Numbered from the stretch's first letter, positions 35,610 through 48,578 are shown. The stretch: 64,000 nucleotides of DNA from Otis tarda (GCA_026413225.1 CM048576.1:4410501-4474500), one strand, 5' to 3'. Notes: generated by a model not told the origin, from the letters alone. Numbers and translations are program-made.

Positions 35610-35615
35610 AATAAA
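35610..35615 (+). terminator. TRIM29: Distal polyadenylation signal AATAAA, TRIM29
   Basis: A canonical AATAAA is followed after about 22 nt by a TCAAAA cleavage-like site, then by a strong GT-rich downstream element (35659-35690). The arrangement is textbook, and of the two sites this one is better formed. It would give a 3' UTR of about 2.27 kb. Confidence 0.55.
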
Positions 35616-35640
35616 GGAGAAAGCTCCATGTCTGATCAAA

Positions 35641-37379
35641 AACCCTGAGGACAAGGTCTCTGTCTTTGGTGTTTGTATGCTTGTGAGAGTCTCAGTGAGG
35701 CCAAGTCTCTTAAAAATATTCTTTATATGAGCAAGGGGTTGGGAGAACCTGTTTTCCCAGCTCCTAGAGACTTTCTTTTCACTGCTTTCTGGATATTTTG
35801 AGTCAGAATTATGTCATCTCAGAGAAAATTCCCACACCCTTGAAGGTCAAAGCCAGACTGATGGACACACTTCTAGCGTAATACCCTGCAGACATGCCTA
35901 GCTAGGTCAGGTCCCAAACACTGGTGCCATGCAAGCCTGTCCCTGCAAGGCCATCGCTAGAAAGCGCTTGCTCACATATATGCAGGGCAAAATCAGGCTG
36001 GGAGAGACCAGGCTGCGAGGAGACTGGCTGAGCTGAAGCACTGTTTTGCCCCAGCCTGGACCCAAGTCTCTCCAGTGGGTTGGTTCTGGGCACCATTGGG
36101 ACCTTCCACCCACTTGAACCCTCCTGGGGCTATAGGCCTCTGGTTCTGCACAACTCAAATGTCTTGCCAGTATCATGGCTTCTCTTGTCTCTGAGGGAAA
36201 GAATAAATCCCTCGTGGACTGCTAAAGGCATGGATTCAAGGTCAGACACGTGTAGAGGTAGCCCTGATGGACACATGAAAGAGCAACTGTACATCTGAAT
36301 CTGTGGGGATAAGAACAGAGCCAGGCCAGGTTTATTCATTTACCCTAGATACACTAAAGTAGGGAGCTTTCCAGAGGATGCCTGGAATATTTCTCCTCCC
36401 AGGTACTGGATATCAGCTATTTTTCCCTAGACATTGCTAACAGTCACTCCTGAAGAGCGAGGATACTACAAATTCACTTGAGAAGCTAGTAAATCCTCCT
36501 TGTTTACCTCACATGGGAGTTACCAGAGAACAGAGCTCAGCTTTTTCCCATCAATTCCAACACATTGCCTCCATTAATGTTATTATGGTGATTAAAAAGC
36601 AATCAAAGAAATCTTCCTGTCCTGAAATTGCTGCAAACATCTCAGTTCCACCACTTAAGCATGAGAGGAGCAAGTTACAAGTGCACTCTGCATGCCTGGA
36701 CTCTGTGACACTAGGAAAAAAAAAAAAAAAAAAAAAAGAGCTTGTTGCCTGAGCAGTCAGAGGCAGCGAGCAGGACTGGCCGCACCAGTAGCATGGGGAT
36801 GGAGTAATGAACCTTGCAGCTGCAGGGCCATGTCGCGCCTGCTTAGGGAATCTAGTCAGAGCAGCCCCCGACACACCGTAACGAATGCCGCAGCCTGGAA
36901 GTGTGGTCTGAGCTCAGCGCTGTTGCACGCCTGGCTTACAGACCACAGCCAGCCCGCCCGGCTGCAAGAGACGGGACTGCTCGTAGAGAGTCAGGCAGAC
37001 CCGAGGGCTTGGATCTGGGGTCAGCTCTCCATCCCAAGGAGATCCCTGGGAGTCAGGACAGGGGTGATGGGTCTCTCCGATCCAGCCAGTGGCTGCAGAG
37101 GGGCAGGGGACACTTGGACACCTGAAGCTGGGCTGTCAGAGCAAGGCTCAGTGATAAAAATTACAGTCAGGCTAACTCAGAGGGAATGCTGATGACATCA
37201 AGGCGCAGTCCTTTCCCTCTTTGACTCCCAGCAATTTGTGGTTTCCTGTAAGTTTATGTTTCTGGGTTAGTTTCTTGGCCCAGAGCTGGCTGTTGCTCAG
37301 CACAGATTTTATTCATAAACCCCCACTGCCTACCAGAGCAAGTGCAGCATCTCCCCAACACAGCCTGACACCGGCCCGA
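35641..37379. other. Downstream flank, first part
   Basis: No gene seen. From 36740 the DNA becomes GC-richer with scattered CpGs leading up to the cluster at 37380. An open frame running through 36692-37192 begins inside the A22 run and has no conserved features. Confidence 0.6.
36716..36737. repeat. A22 homopolymer
   Basis: Twenty-two adenines. No SINE or processed transcript is recognised upstream, so I treat it as a simple repeat. Confidence 0.9.
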
Positions 37380-37510
37380 AGCACCCTGGGCGCAGCTCAA
37401 GACGTGTTCAGGGCATGCACACACACGCGTGGGTGCACGGCCCGCATGGGAGCCGGCCGGCAGGTGTCAGCGCGCCGCCGCAATCAAAAATTGCCATGGC
37501 CAATACGGAG
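37380..37510. promoter_or_regulatory. CpG-dense cluster with CCAAT box
   Basis: About 14 CpG dinucleotides fall within roughly 130 bp, far above the neighbouring DNA, including ACGCGTG, GCCGGCCGG and GCGCGCCGCCGC. A CCAAT pentamer (37500-37504) and a GCCATGGCC YY1-like core follow directly. This could be an orphan promoter or enhancer, 4 kb past the 3' end of TRIM29. No linked coding exon was found. Confidence 0.4.
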
Positions 37511-39104
37511 AAATAAGAACAGGAAACCTTAGAGGCTCTGTAACCCAAAAAGCTCATTCCTCCCATAATCCCATGTTGAAATACTGGCCTGTTGTTACAG
37601 CCCATCTAGGCTGCTCGGGAACGGGTGATTTCAAAGCAGCCACAACCCTAAGGAACAGCATCTAGTGACAGCCTTACTTCTATCGTGACCCCGCTGTGCA
37701 TAGTCTGTAAACAATTTAATGGCTGTTTAGAGAAGAATGAAACCGACTGTCATACAAGTAAGACCAAGTCTATCCTGAATTTTGCTAGAATAGATGTAAT
37801 TCTAGGCTCCTGAACTAGAATGATGCATGACCTGTGCTAGTCCAAGGGAAATATAAATAACATGGGGACAGATCCTCTTTTTGGATGTAAGTTGGCTCCA
37901 ATAATCATCTAAGAGTCAAAGTAGGTAGCTCCAAAAGCTGCTTTTCGCTAGTAAGTCATTCAGCTCACTCAATCATTTGACTTCCATCACCAGAACAAGA
38001 CAGGCCACTGTTTTATCTTTGTACATATTAACTATAAAGTTGTAAAATGAACAATTCTTCAGGGGCATAAACAAGAATAATAAAATCTAATTGCTTGTGA
38101 ACCTTTAAATTTTTGCAGTACTTTAATGACATAAATTTGCCACTCTCTTGCACAAAGATAACACAGAAATAAAGTGTTTGAATTTGCTAATTAGGAAGCA
38201 TAAAATGCAGGGACGTGTTCTTAATAAAACTATTGCAATGTCCAAATCAAAGACTATGATATCTTCTGAATTTTCATTGCCAAGAATTTGATCTTTAGAC
38301 CTTTAGGTCTTCAGGCTGCAGAGCTTGAAATGATGCAGCATAACAGACCATGCTGGAGCCAATTGGCACAGTGACACCAGTTTCAGACCCTCAATCAAGG
38401 CCAAATTCTGCCTGGAATATTTAATATTCCTGGGGGCTATCTTAGAACCTGCCTTCAAGAGATCACTTACTACGTGTAAGATTAAGTACGTGGATATGTT
38501 ACACATGGGACTGGAAACAAATAGGAAACACTTAGCATCTGCTGATATGGTACAACTGATAATTCTGCATGCCTCAACACGTCACAAGAAAAAGCTTTTT
38601 CATCTTTCAGCTCTCCTGGACCAGCTCACCATAGCTCACGGATGGACAAGCAGAAAACACTATTGCCTGGTACAAGCAAGGTCCCTGTCTCATAGCACTG
38701 TCATCTGAACAGTACCCCCAAAAATAACAAAGAGAAATATAAATCTGGTTCAGTATGTTCTTTTAACTCCAGCTTTTTCCTCTACTTGGATGTTTAAATA
38801 ACTGTCAAATTAACTCAATGGAAAGAATTGTTGAAATAATTCTTACAAATAGAAAGAATTTTAAGGAAATGCCTTACAGGTTAATATTTCCCTTAACTTG
38901 GGGAAAAAACATTTGAGCCAGATAAAATATGCATGGATAGTTGTGGTAATTAATTTGCACATTTTAGTGCACTTAAACTACTAATCTCACACACTTTCAT
39001 CAATCATCTCTATTCCCAGAATAGTTGCTATCAGACAAAGTTGCCTGCACGTTAGAGTAACTAAGGATAAAATTTTGTGCTATCTGTTGCTTGTTATTAC
39101 AGGA

Positions 39105-39225
39105 TCTTCAGTGTTTCACAAATGGGAGTTTTCAACACTCTCTCCCTGAGAAGTAGGGAAGCATGGCCTGCATTTCCCTCATCAGGAGACAGAGGCACAG
39201 ACCAAAGGGAGCAGCTTCCCTGGCA
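39105..39225 (-). repeat. Ancient L3/MIR-like fragment
   Basis: TTTCCCTCATCAGGAGACAG followed by AGGCACAGACCAAAGG is the pattern shared by old L2/L3/MIR 3' ends (fraction of bases retained is moderate). The family cannot be settled by eye. Confidence 0.35.
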
Positions 39226-41204
39226 TTGCTGATACTGAACTCAGTGCTCTTGGATATGTTTCAGGGGGGACTCAAAGCTGATTCTGTCAGGCTCTACCTC
39301 ATACTGTTTGTTGACTTGGATAAGGCCTGATACCAGATGCTTTAGGATAGCATTAGTCGGTCTCCCTTGGACTGCAGTGTTGGACAATCTTCCTATGTCT
39401 AGTACCCTAAACCTGGTTAGTCTGATTTTAATGAGCTCCAGGAAGAACTTGATGAGTCCTAGGTGCCCCCGAGTCCTGCTGAAGTTGGAGTGGGCTAAAT
39501 GGGCCAACAGATCTTGAGTTACCAGGAAGAGAGACTGCTTAGCTGCTGTCAGAAACTGCTCACCAACTCCTGCATCAGCAGCATCAACTTACACTGGTTT
39601 TATTAAATAGCCTAGCGTCAGAGTTGCTTGTGAACTGCTTTTGGGTCCCTGCAACTCTGGTGCCACAGAACAGTTGTCTTTGTTTTACAGGGACATGCAG
39701 AGAAGGGCTTTTTGTGGGATACTTGAGAGAGACCTGTCTCAAACGCAAACATGTTAGCACTCAGGAGTCCAGCTTTGCATTCCCTGCTCCAGCAGTTTGA
39801 GGGACCGCATTACCTTTTCACATGCCATCTGGCTGCTGTCAGAAGCAAGAAAGCTGCTTAACAGGGAAACCTTTAAAGGCCACAGCCTGCATATGTGTGC
39901 TCTTTACGTGAAGCCTTCTTCAAAGAAAAGATTTACTTCACATTTTGTCTTCCTGCTCAGGACCTCCAGGGGACGATAGTTCCATAGCTGTGCTCTCCTG
40001 CCTACTTATGGATTCCGTGAGTACTTTCCCATTGCAAATCCTGGAGGATTTAATATCCACTCTGTAATCTACTGGCACCAACAGGGATTATCTAACTAAA
40101 CCTTAAATTGAAAATGCTAGTCTTTCCATTTTCCCCAAGTCATCGTGAAAAAGTCAGGTTCTCATAGTCCAATGTAATGTACTCTCACTCTAATTAAAAT
40201 ACACCAGTCAGCTGTTCCTCACAAGGTACTCAGCTGGCTGATGCTGTGAGTGCCAAAGGCACATCAGGACCCGCATGGAGCTGGCAGGTGCGACAGCCCT
40301 GCTCCAGGTCTCCCAGACTGACTCCACTTTATCAGATCCCGCCCCTGTTCCGACTCTCCATACACCAGCAAGAGCAGCATATGCTGAATTAGTGTCCACA
40401 GAAACACCCTCCACCCAGCTCACTTCCCAGGCATCTGATGGCAACAAGAGTGGCTACCTGGGCTGGGCTAGCAAACACACCTGGCTGGGCTTGCAGTGGT
40501 GACCTGGTGGGATGGAGAACAGGCAAGACAGACCCAAAATAAACATTTAATGAAGACAAACATAGGCCAGTGATACAGATTTGTAGCTTTGACCTTTCTG
40601 TACTACCATATACTTACAGGACAAAGAAACAAATTTTCTGTAGTTCTTCCTCCTTCTCATTCATCATACTCCATTTTGGCTAAATCACCAAAGCCTAAAT
40701 ACCAGACAGCAATATTCATTTACAATTTACAATTTTATTAAAAAAAAAAAGTCTTACTCCCAATCAAGCCTGTTGTATGTATCAGGTTTCCACATGGATA
40801 GCGTATAGATTCTCCTCTCTGCAGTAATCAATCCCCACTGACACAAAGCAAATGGAAAATGGAAACTTTTAGGGGGAGATCAGTCAGGAGATGGAAAAAC
40901 AAAGACAGTCTTAAAGTGAATTGCAGAGCAAGTCCATCTGGTTCAGTAACCCATCTGACAGTACCAGATGCTACGATGGAAGATGCCAGTAGACAGATGT
41001 GGGATAAACTGTGTTTAGGGAGAGCTATTTTCTCATGACCCTATCAGTTAATACTTAGCTTATATCCTTAATTCATATAACTTTTAGTATTTTTAAATCC
41101 TATTAACTACATATCTGATGCTGCTCCCTATTAGTCTAACAGCTTTAGCATCAGCATCAGGATCTCTGGTGCATTTATTTTCCCAACACTCATGGCAAAT
41201 GTGA

Positions 41205-41325
41205 ATCCTCATTTTACAATCACAGGGAACAGAAGTAAAGAGAAGGTGAGATTTGCTTAAGGTCAAAAAAGGAGTTTGTAGCAAGGCACGAATTTGAGGT
41301 CTAATCTCCAGTCAGAAAAGGATTA
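41205..41325 (-). repeat. MIR-like SINE fragment
   Basis: CCTCATTTTACAATCACAGG, then AGATTTGCTTAAGGTCA, then a GCACGAATTTGAGGTCTAAT segment matches the complement of MIR from its 3' CORE back to the head. Heavily diverged. Confidence 0.5.
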
Positions 41326-41329
41326 TTTT

Positions 41330-41440
41330 CCTCAAACATATCTAATCCCATTTTGAATCCACTTGTCCCTGAGCTCAGAAGTATGTGGCAGCAAAAGGTT
41401 CTACAGTCTAGTCTCATAAAAATACTTCTCTGAGAGCAAC
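41330..41440 (+). repeat. Possible ancient LINE 3' fragment
   Basis: A TGTGGCAGCAAAAGGTTCTA segment followed by CAGTCTAGTC and AAAATACTTCTCTG resembles the GAGTTCCACAGGTTAATTA / AAGTACTTCC section of old L3-type elements. Tentative. Confidence 0.3.
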
Positions 41441-42224
41441 TGTTGTGCAGACAACTTCGCACATTTGAAAACCACTTGGCAGATTAAAGGGGTATTAGTG
41501 CAAGCAACAGAGTGTTACAGCACAGCTCCATCTTCTATCAGAAGAGTCTGCAGACATCACTGGGAACCCTTGGCCTTGCCCATAAAGTGGTGTATTTCCT
41601 TCACCTTTTTTGCTCCAGTGTAGCACATTTATTGGGACAAGAATCACATAGCCTGAAAGGTCACCTCTTGGTCAAAATGAGGGGGTTGGCAAGGCAGTAT
41701 AGGGGTGGAGGGCAGCTGGACATCTGCAATGTGTGTTTTGAATTGATATATAAACTCTCCAAGGGAAAACAGTGCAGACATTGATACAGAGAATATGGTT
41801 AATAACGTTAGTATTTTGTGCACAGTACTTAGGAGATGATGGAAAAATACGAACGATCAAAGTAGAGGAACCTAAACAGAATAATGTATTTTCTGAAAAA
41901 AAAAAATAGTATGAGAAAAGTAAAGTTTTCCCAGTTGAAACATTTATTATTTTATATACTTTTAAGAAAAATAATTTCAGGGAGATGTAACAACTGAATA
42001 TTCCCAAATCCATCAGCTTCTGCTAAAAGAACAGCTGCATAGGGAATATAGGGAAATAATCAAGAACAAAAATCTCATCCTAGCATACTCTTATGTTCAG
42101 TAGGCATAAGGGACTTCCGCCCTTCATAACTAACAAAAAAACTTTGTCTTTTCATTATCCAGAGAAATTACTAATCCTCGTTTGAACCTCTCTAGATGCT
42201 CCACTTCCATCACTTCTAATACAG

Positions 42225-42656
42225 CAAGGCCACAAAGATGATAAGAGGGCTGGAGCACCTCTCCTACGAGGACAGGCTGAGAGAGCTGGGGTTGTTCAGC
42301 CTGGAGAAGAGGAGGCTCGAGGGAGACCTTATAGCGGTCTTCCAGTACCTCAAGGGGGGAGAAAATCTTCAGTAGGGCCTCTTGTGACAGGACTAGGGGT
42401 AATGGTTTCAAAATAGAGGGAGGTAGATTTAGATCAGATATTAGGGAAAAATTTTTTACAATGAGGATAGCAGAAGAACACTGTCACAGGTTGCCCAGAG
42501 AGGTGGTGGATGCCCCATCCCTGGAAACATTCAAGGCCAGGTTGGACAGGGCTCTGAGCAACCTGATCTGGTTGGAGATATCTCTGCTCCTTCCAGGGGG
42601 GCTGGACTAGATAGCCTTTAAAGGTTCCTTCCAACCCAAATCATTCTATGATTCTA
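42225..42656 (+). mobile_element. CR1 LINE, 5'-truncated 3' end
   Basis: A clear avian chicken-repeat-1 retroposon, sense on the + strand. Seen: GAGGGCTGGAGCACCTCTCC, GAGGACAGGCTGAGAGAGCT, TTCAGCCTGGAGAAGAGGAG, a GGTTGCCCAGAGAGGTGGTG segment, and a terminal ATTCTATGATTCTA tail of about two 8-bp units. Only about 430 bp of a full element of about 4.5 kb are present, with no ORF2 part, as is normal for CR1, which is nearly always 5'-truncated. CR1 usually lacks target-site duplications and none was seen. The moderate divergence from what I recall as consensus suggests an old insertion. Confidence 0.95.
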
Positions 42657-45600
42657 AGTTCCATTGAAATATGTAGTTATAAAAGGTCTAAGACAGAGGA
42701 CTAACTTAGACTAATGAAATATATGAACAAGGTCATAAATCTTTTTGCCTACAAATAAAAATGAGGAGCTCATCTCTCCAACCTAGGACAGCAATTCTGA
42801 GCACCCAGCTCTGTTACCACAGGATCAAACCCCTCACTTTGCACTAAGACTTGCCAAGATATTCCATACTGAACCAGCCATGTGGGAGTCCAAAGCTGTG
42901 TGCTATATTATTATGCTTTATTAGTATGGCTGTTAGGAACATAAGACATCACTTTTTATCATATTCTGGTAGAGTTATGGCCAGTCAACTCAGTTATGCT
43001 AACTGTTAGGAGTTTTTCTAAGGGTAATATCTTTTCATTTCATAGATAAAACAGGTTAAGAGTGTGCACATATTCTCAGTGGCTTGGTTAATGAGCGGTA
43101 ATTTGTTAAAGGAGCAATTGATTTCAATTAGTAGTCCACACTTTCCCTGGCGAAGGGAGGGACCCTTCAGTTCCTAAGATACTCTTGTCACTTGTGGTGA
43201 GGAAGAATTTATCTTTTTCTGATCATTGAAAGCAAATAAAACACAATGCAGATAAATCCCAATGCCAGCCAGGCAGAAGCACAAACTGATGCACATAAAC
43301 TGGCCAGTTTCTACTCTGACAAAATGTGATGGCCACACATCAGTGCTCTCTGGGTGACCAAGGAACTGGTCCTTTTCCCTCCTGTTTCAGACAGTCTCAA
43401 GGAAGACAGCATCCTGCCCCTGGCAGCTCTGCTTTCTAACTCCCTAAAGGAGTCTGTCTAAAAAAGCCCAGCCACAGCAAGGAGCAAGGCTGCAAAGTTC
43501 TTCTCCAAGACAACCGCATATCAAGTAGAAATCACACAAGCACTCTTGATAAACAGCAGGAAGCCTTGCTCCTGCCAGGTAACAGGATTAATCTAAATGC
43601 ACACAGACACAGCTGGGCAAAATCTAAACATCAAGCAGAGCCTAAATTATACCACTTAATGGCAAAATGTCTTCAAGACTCCCACTCCACCCACTACTTT
43701 TCCCCTTGGTGCTGCAGCCATGGTAAGGATGAGAAGCTGCACGCCTGCCCCTCCAGCCGTTTGGCAGACACCTTGTTCAAATGACAAGCGGGCCTCAGAG
43801 TTGAAACCTTGCCACTCAGTTCTCATAAAAGCAATGGGCAGGAGAGCACCAGGTCTTCATGGACCTGGAGTCCTAGCTGCCAAGGGTCAAGAGATTAGCT
43901 TTTGAAGCAGTAGCAATGGCAAGGTTTCTTACAAAGGGAGAGGGCACAGCTCTGTGGTAAACATGACAAAATACTAAGGCTCTTCTGGCTCTGCTGCCAA
44001 CCAGCTAATGCCAGAGTGAGTTACCCAGTTCACCCAAACCACACGAAGCAGTCTTTAACACCAGCGAGAAAAATCTCCACACATTGAAGCAAAAGAAAAT
44101 AAGAAGTGTACATTCAAAAGGCTAGCATAATTTTTTCATGGTTGAAAGTAAAAGCCACTGAGGCAGTGCCACACAAGAGGGTCTGTGGATTTCCTCCTCC
44201 CCTATAAAGATGAGGGGGATCTTGAGATTGAAAAAGATGAAGTTCTATCATAGTTTTCCCATGTTGAGGTCCCTGCCTATACAGCGGAAGGGAGATAGGA
44301 AGTGATACAGCTGCAATCACAACTGTGTTTCAAAAATGAAATTTGAACAGAGTGATTGCCTTCCTGACTCCACGCCTCAATTTCATCCTGTGCTCATCTC
44401 ATTTACCTTGCTTCTCACAAACTCCTGTGTAGAATTAAAGAAAAATCTACCTGTCATAGCTAATACCCCAGCATCATTTCCCCAGAGTTTATGGTGCTGT
44501 GGGCCAGGGGATGCAGAACGTATTACAGCAGGCACCAGTCGGATGCATCTAAGTGAACAAACTTGTCAATGCTGGAAATGGTTTGTGTTGGCTCTGCCCC
44601 ATAGCCGGATCTCATTTAGAACCAGTAAGCAAGGCTCTGCATGGGCTGGGTCCATTCATATTGTGCTCACTAGAAACAAGACTAGCAGTCATCTAGGAAG
44701 TAACTGCCTGACTCGCCTCATGTGAATTTTCCTAGCAAGTTGAGGCTGTTGAGGTCCTGTCCCTGAGAACACAGACATCAAAATGACCAAGAAAAGGTCA
44801 TATCGAGCTGTGGCAAACTGCCCTCCTACTGGTTACTAATCCTGGACAGGTTGTGAACCCTGCTTGATCTCCAGATGTAAGTGAGCTACTTCCAAGAGTT
44901 TCCTAATGACACTTGTGCACTTAAAGGGAACATCCTTCATTCTCTAGAAACAATGATAATGTCTGGTATGATAATAACAGAACCTTTGTGGTTTCAAATC
45001 AAAGAATTCCAGAAACACTCCTAAATTATTGTAGCATATTATAGAGTCTTAGAGGAAGATGGGTTTCTCCTTAACAGAATTTTTTTTTTTTTAAAATGAG
45101 CAACATCCTCCTCTGAGCAGCCCCGAGAAGCACCACATAGTTGTAGAGTTGCCACAGGAGGGTCAGATGAGAGAAGCAATGACCGGATTTTGAGAGACTT
45201 TGTGAAGAACCCCAAAACAAATAACTGCTTACCAGCTTTCCAACCTAGCAACAGAAGTGAAGCTTCTACATTTATTATTGTAAGGGGTTGTCAGTACTGT
45301 GCGTCATTATCAGACTAAACCCAGCAAGAAAATAGCACTGGTAAACTAATACTGTTCAACAAGATTATGGCTAGTTTGTGGCTTCTGGATGGAATCTCCC
45401 TTTAATTTCATGAATATTAATTGCAAAGAATTATGCCACAGAGGAAACATGGTCACAGGGCAAATCAAGTTTCCAGCTCAAAGGATGTTATTGTATTTTC
45501 TCTTTTCTTTTCCTTTAAGAGCATTTATAATTTTGCTTGTGGGATGCAGTTCAGCTGCTAAGCGTCTTCCTTCCTGGAAGCAGGTCCCTGGTGGGTTGAA

Positions 45601-46581
45601 AAGAGAGAGCTGGAGCTCAAGCAAGGTAGAAACTCACTTTTGTGCAAGTGGCTGTTTCCTCTTTAAGGATAACTGTAAGTCTGTATTTCATAGCAGATGG
45701 GAAAGATGCTTTTTATTTAAAGCAGATGGGTTAAGAGTTCACGAAAGCAGGGTGAAAAGAGATCATGGGAGGAAAGTTTCTTGGAGATGCAGGGATTTGA
45801 GAGTGGAGATAGGCTGGCACTTTGCAGACAAGAAATTACACAGGGCAATTTGTACTAAGAACTATTCTGACCCATCTTAAATCAGTTCTTTAGAGTCTCC
45901 CCTGAGGTACCACAGTAATTTCCTTGAGCTTTTACTCAAAGGCCAGACTCTGCTCTAGGCAACTTCTTTTTCACAGGTTGTTCAGGTCATCTTAAATGGC
46001 AATTGCATTACCAGTAAGACCAGTTTCCTTTATTTCTGCCAATCAGCATGTTACAAACTCTGTTACCTGCCACAGAACACAAGTTCCTGCCTGGAGCTGT
46101 TGTTTCAGCAGCTTTAAAAGCCCAAAGTCCCACGTAAACTTGATGCAATGGCCAGATCCCCAGCTGGGCTGAGGCTACCACACCTCACAGCAGCCTCCTG
46201 CAGCAATTCAAAGAGTCTGTTTGACCTCAGCTCGGGGCTGCAGAGCAGGATGCTCTTTGTCCTGGGTCACCCTCAGCACATCACTAAGGGGCCACTGTTC
46301 AAAAAGTGCCTATGGACCTTTGTGCATCTAGCCTGTAAGTCTTCCGAGGTGCCATGTCTCCACCAGAAAATGCTGTGTATTTCTATGGCATTCTGAGGAT
46401 GTCCATGTATCTGGACATAGAATACAAGGATCCAGAATGGACAGGTACCCCTCCTGTCTATTATGGCTTGCCCCATTTTTTAAAGCAGCACTGATTAATA
46501 TGTTCTTGCCAGGTATTTCTAGTTCTAACTAAAAAAATAGTTTTTAAAAGTGTCTCTCATTGCTTGGTTTCTGCAGCAGGT

Positions 46582-46591
46582 GGGGGGGGGG
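46582..46591. repeat. G10 homopolymer
   Basis: Ten consecutive guanines following a CAGCAGGT context. Confidence 0.9.
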
Positions 46592-46712
46592 ATAGCACCC
46601 TTGTTGGATCCATTTGTATTGTATATCTTTCAGACATTAACTAGTCACATCATGTTTTAAGTCCAGGTGCACAGTGTTCAGAGAGATCAGGCTGCTGATC
46701 AACTTTGAGACC

Positions 46713-46734
46713 TTTTTTTTTTAAAAAAAAAAAA
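46713..46734. repeat. T10A12 self-complementary tract
   Basis: Ten thymines are followed directly by twelve adenines. Confidence 0.95.
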
Positions 46735-47160
46735 TTCTCTCATATTTCCCTTAATTGAGTAACGCTTAACTGCTCTCCCTCTTTTCAGCATATTTGAAAA
46801 ACAAAACCAGACAACCATTGGCTTGCTTTGCATGTAATTTTTTTTTCTTTCCTAAGAGACCACAGAGATAAACCCCCGTCTCAGCAGCAAATCAAGAAAT
46901 CCTGCAGTACAAATATCAAAAAATATTTTTTTTTTACAATAGTCATCTTGTTATTTACATATTTACTCCCAGTTTCCCCATCTAATTAGACTCTGAATCC
47001 CATATTCACTTATGCTGGCAGATAGCTCCATTGTTTTCATATTTTGGTTCTGTGACTATCTGGAGGGCTACGGTATAATCCCACTTATGCCTTTGGTAGA
47101 GGATGAGGCAAAACCAAAGAGAGCTGAATACTCATGTGAGGGGGAGCCTATTTGCAAAGG

Positions 47161-47200
47161 CTGATGCAATTGATACTATGCTAATGCAATTGATACTATG
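47161..47200. repeat. 20-bp tandem duplication
   Basis: Two copies of CTGATGCAATTGATACTATG, differing by a single G/A change, lie head to tail. Confidence 0.95.
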
Positions 47201-48546
47201 GGGCCTCTGTGCAGGGCTCAAATGTGGGGCAAAGACTGACTGCCTCATTGGATTCATGGATCTGTTTGAAGATCTTTCACATGAGCCAGGAACTAGACAA
47301 TTACAGTGCAATCCAAGGACAAATTACTGGGCACCAGAAGAAAAAATAGCACCTTTGGGAAAATCTGTAGATGCAAGTGGAAGTACCAGTAACAAAAAAA
47401 ACAAGGTCAACGGGGGCAGGAGGAGTTTCCAGCAGGTTGTGCAGGGATCTGGGTTATCCACACATTGAAAACTTCAGTGAGCTGTTGTGTCCACATGTGG
47501 GACAAAGCCAAGGGAAAGAGGATCAGCTCATATGTGAGCTGTCTTCTATGTTTGTGCAACATGAAGCAAGCAACCTCAAAGCAAAACTGGAGCAAATGTG
47601 GCTGTTGCATCACAGCTCGGATAAATGATGGGCTTGCAGAGAAGCCAAGACATGTTCGGGAGGAGCAATCTTTGAGATGCAGCCACAGAGACACCGTTCA
47701 GTAATCAATGCAAGGCATTTGGCATGACAGCTTCTTAGCTGGATTTGTGAGCTGGATGTTGGCCAATCTTTACAGCTTCAAGCATGTTAGCAGGGATGTG
47801 GTCATAAATCGGTAAGCTTCTAGCCCAGCAGCAGGTTGAGTTGCAAGGACCACACACCAGCTGACACCAATGCTCAGCAAAGAGCATCCCCTGAAGCACA
47901 ATATAAGCATAATAAACAAGAGAAAAATGCCCGAACAAGCCTTTAGAATAAACCTGAGCTTTCCTCTCCGTGAAGTCAAGCAACTAGATCTACTTTCCTG
48001 GCAGCTGAATATCTGTCCCAGTATTAGGGTCAGGGTTATTGCTATTGGGCCTTCTCAGATTCAGAAATAAAAAAATATTCTGTCAAGTTAGATAACTTTT
48101 GATTAAGGATAAAAAGGAAGGGGAAGAAGCTGTGAGAAGACAGCACAAAAATGAAATGATACGAAAAGACATGAATTGGGAAATTTTTATTCTAACTCAT
48201 TGCCTTTGTTTCCCTGCCATGTGAAAGGAAAACATCTACGTCTGAGGGACAGAAGCAAGCTTGCTTCAACAGTGTGTGCTAAATCCATTTGCCATTCTTG
48301 AATGAAAGGGGCTATTGAGGTGTGTGGTTATTAACAGAGCCTTTATCTGATGCCCTGCCAACTTGTTTAAAAGTTTGTTTTTACCCACAGCAGGGTCAAC
48401 AGCCACCAGTGTAGCTGAGATAGGGCTGTACTGCTGGCACAAACATCCCATCCTGGCACTTCTTCTGGTACAGAAATAAACTCGTAAGCTTAGAATTTTT
48501 CTGCTACTGGTTAATGCATTAGAGTAAAGCAGCCAAGAAAGAATCC

Positions 48547-48578
48547 TGATGTGGTGTGGACTTGATGTGGTGTGGACT
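48547..48578. repeat. 16-bp perfect tandem duplication
   Basis: TGATGTGGTGTGGACT is present twice without any difference, suggesting a recent slippage or duplication. Confidence 0.95.

Larger units (their letters stand above)
33362..35640 (+). other. TRIM29: TRIM29 3' UTR (probable extent)
   Basis: Non-coding sequence from the stop codon to a good polyadenylation site. There are two candidate ends: about 800 nt (signal at 34149) or about 2.3 kb (signal at 35610). The second half is more GC-rich and contains C/T-rich blocks around 35100-35450. No conserved ORF was seen here. Confidence 0.6.
37511..42224. other. Downstream intergenic DNA, AT-rich
   Basis: No gene seen. Stretches at 37980-38300 and 38740-39000 are AT-rich, unique and carry TAAT-type motifs, the look of conserved non-coding elements, though this cannot be shown without alignment. 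Old repeat fragments lie at 39105-39225, 41205-41325 and 41330-41440. Confidence 0.6.

Noticed and set aside
36692-37192. + strand 166-codon open frame
   Set aside because: It starts beside and runs through the A22 homopolymer, producing a lysine run, and overlaps GC-rich DNA where stops are rare.
45389-45880. + strand 163-codon open frame
   Set aside because: It has an ATG but no recognisable domain, no homology I can recall, no paired splice sites and no polyadenylation signal nearby.
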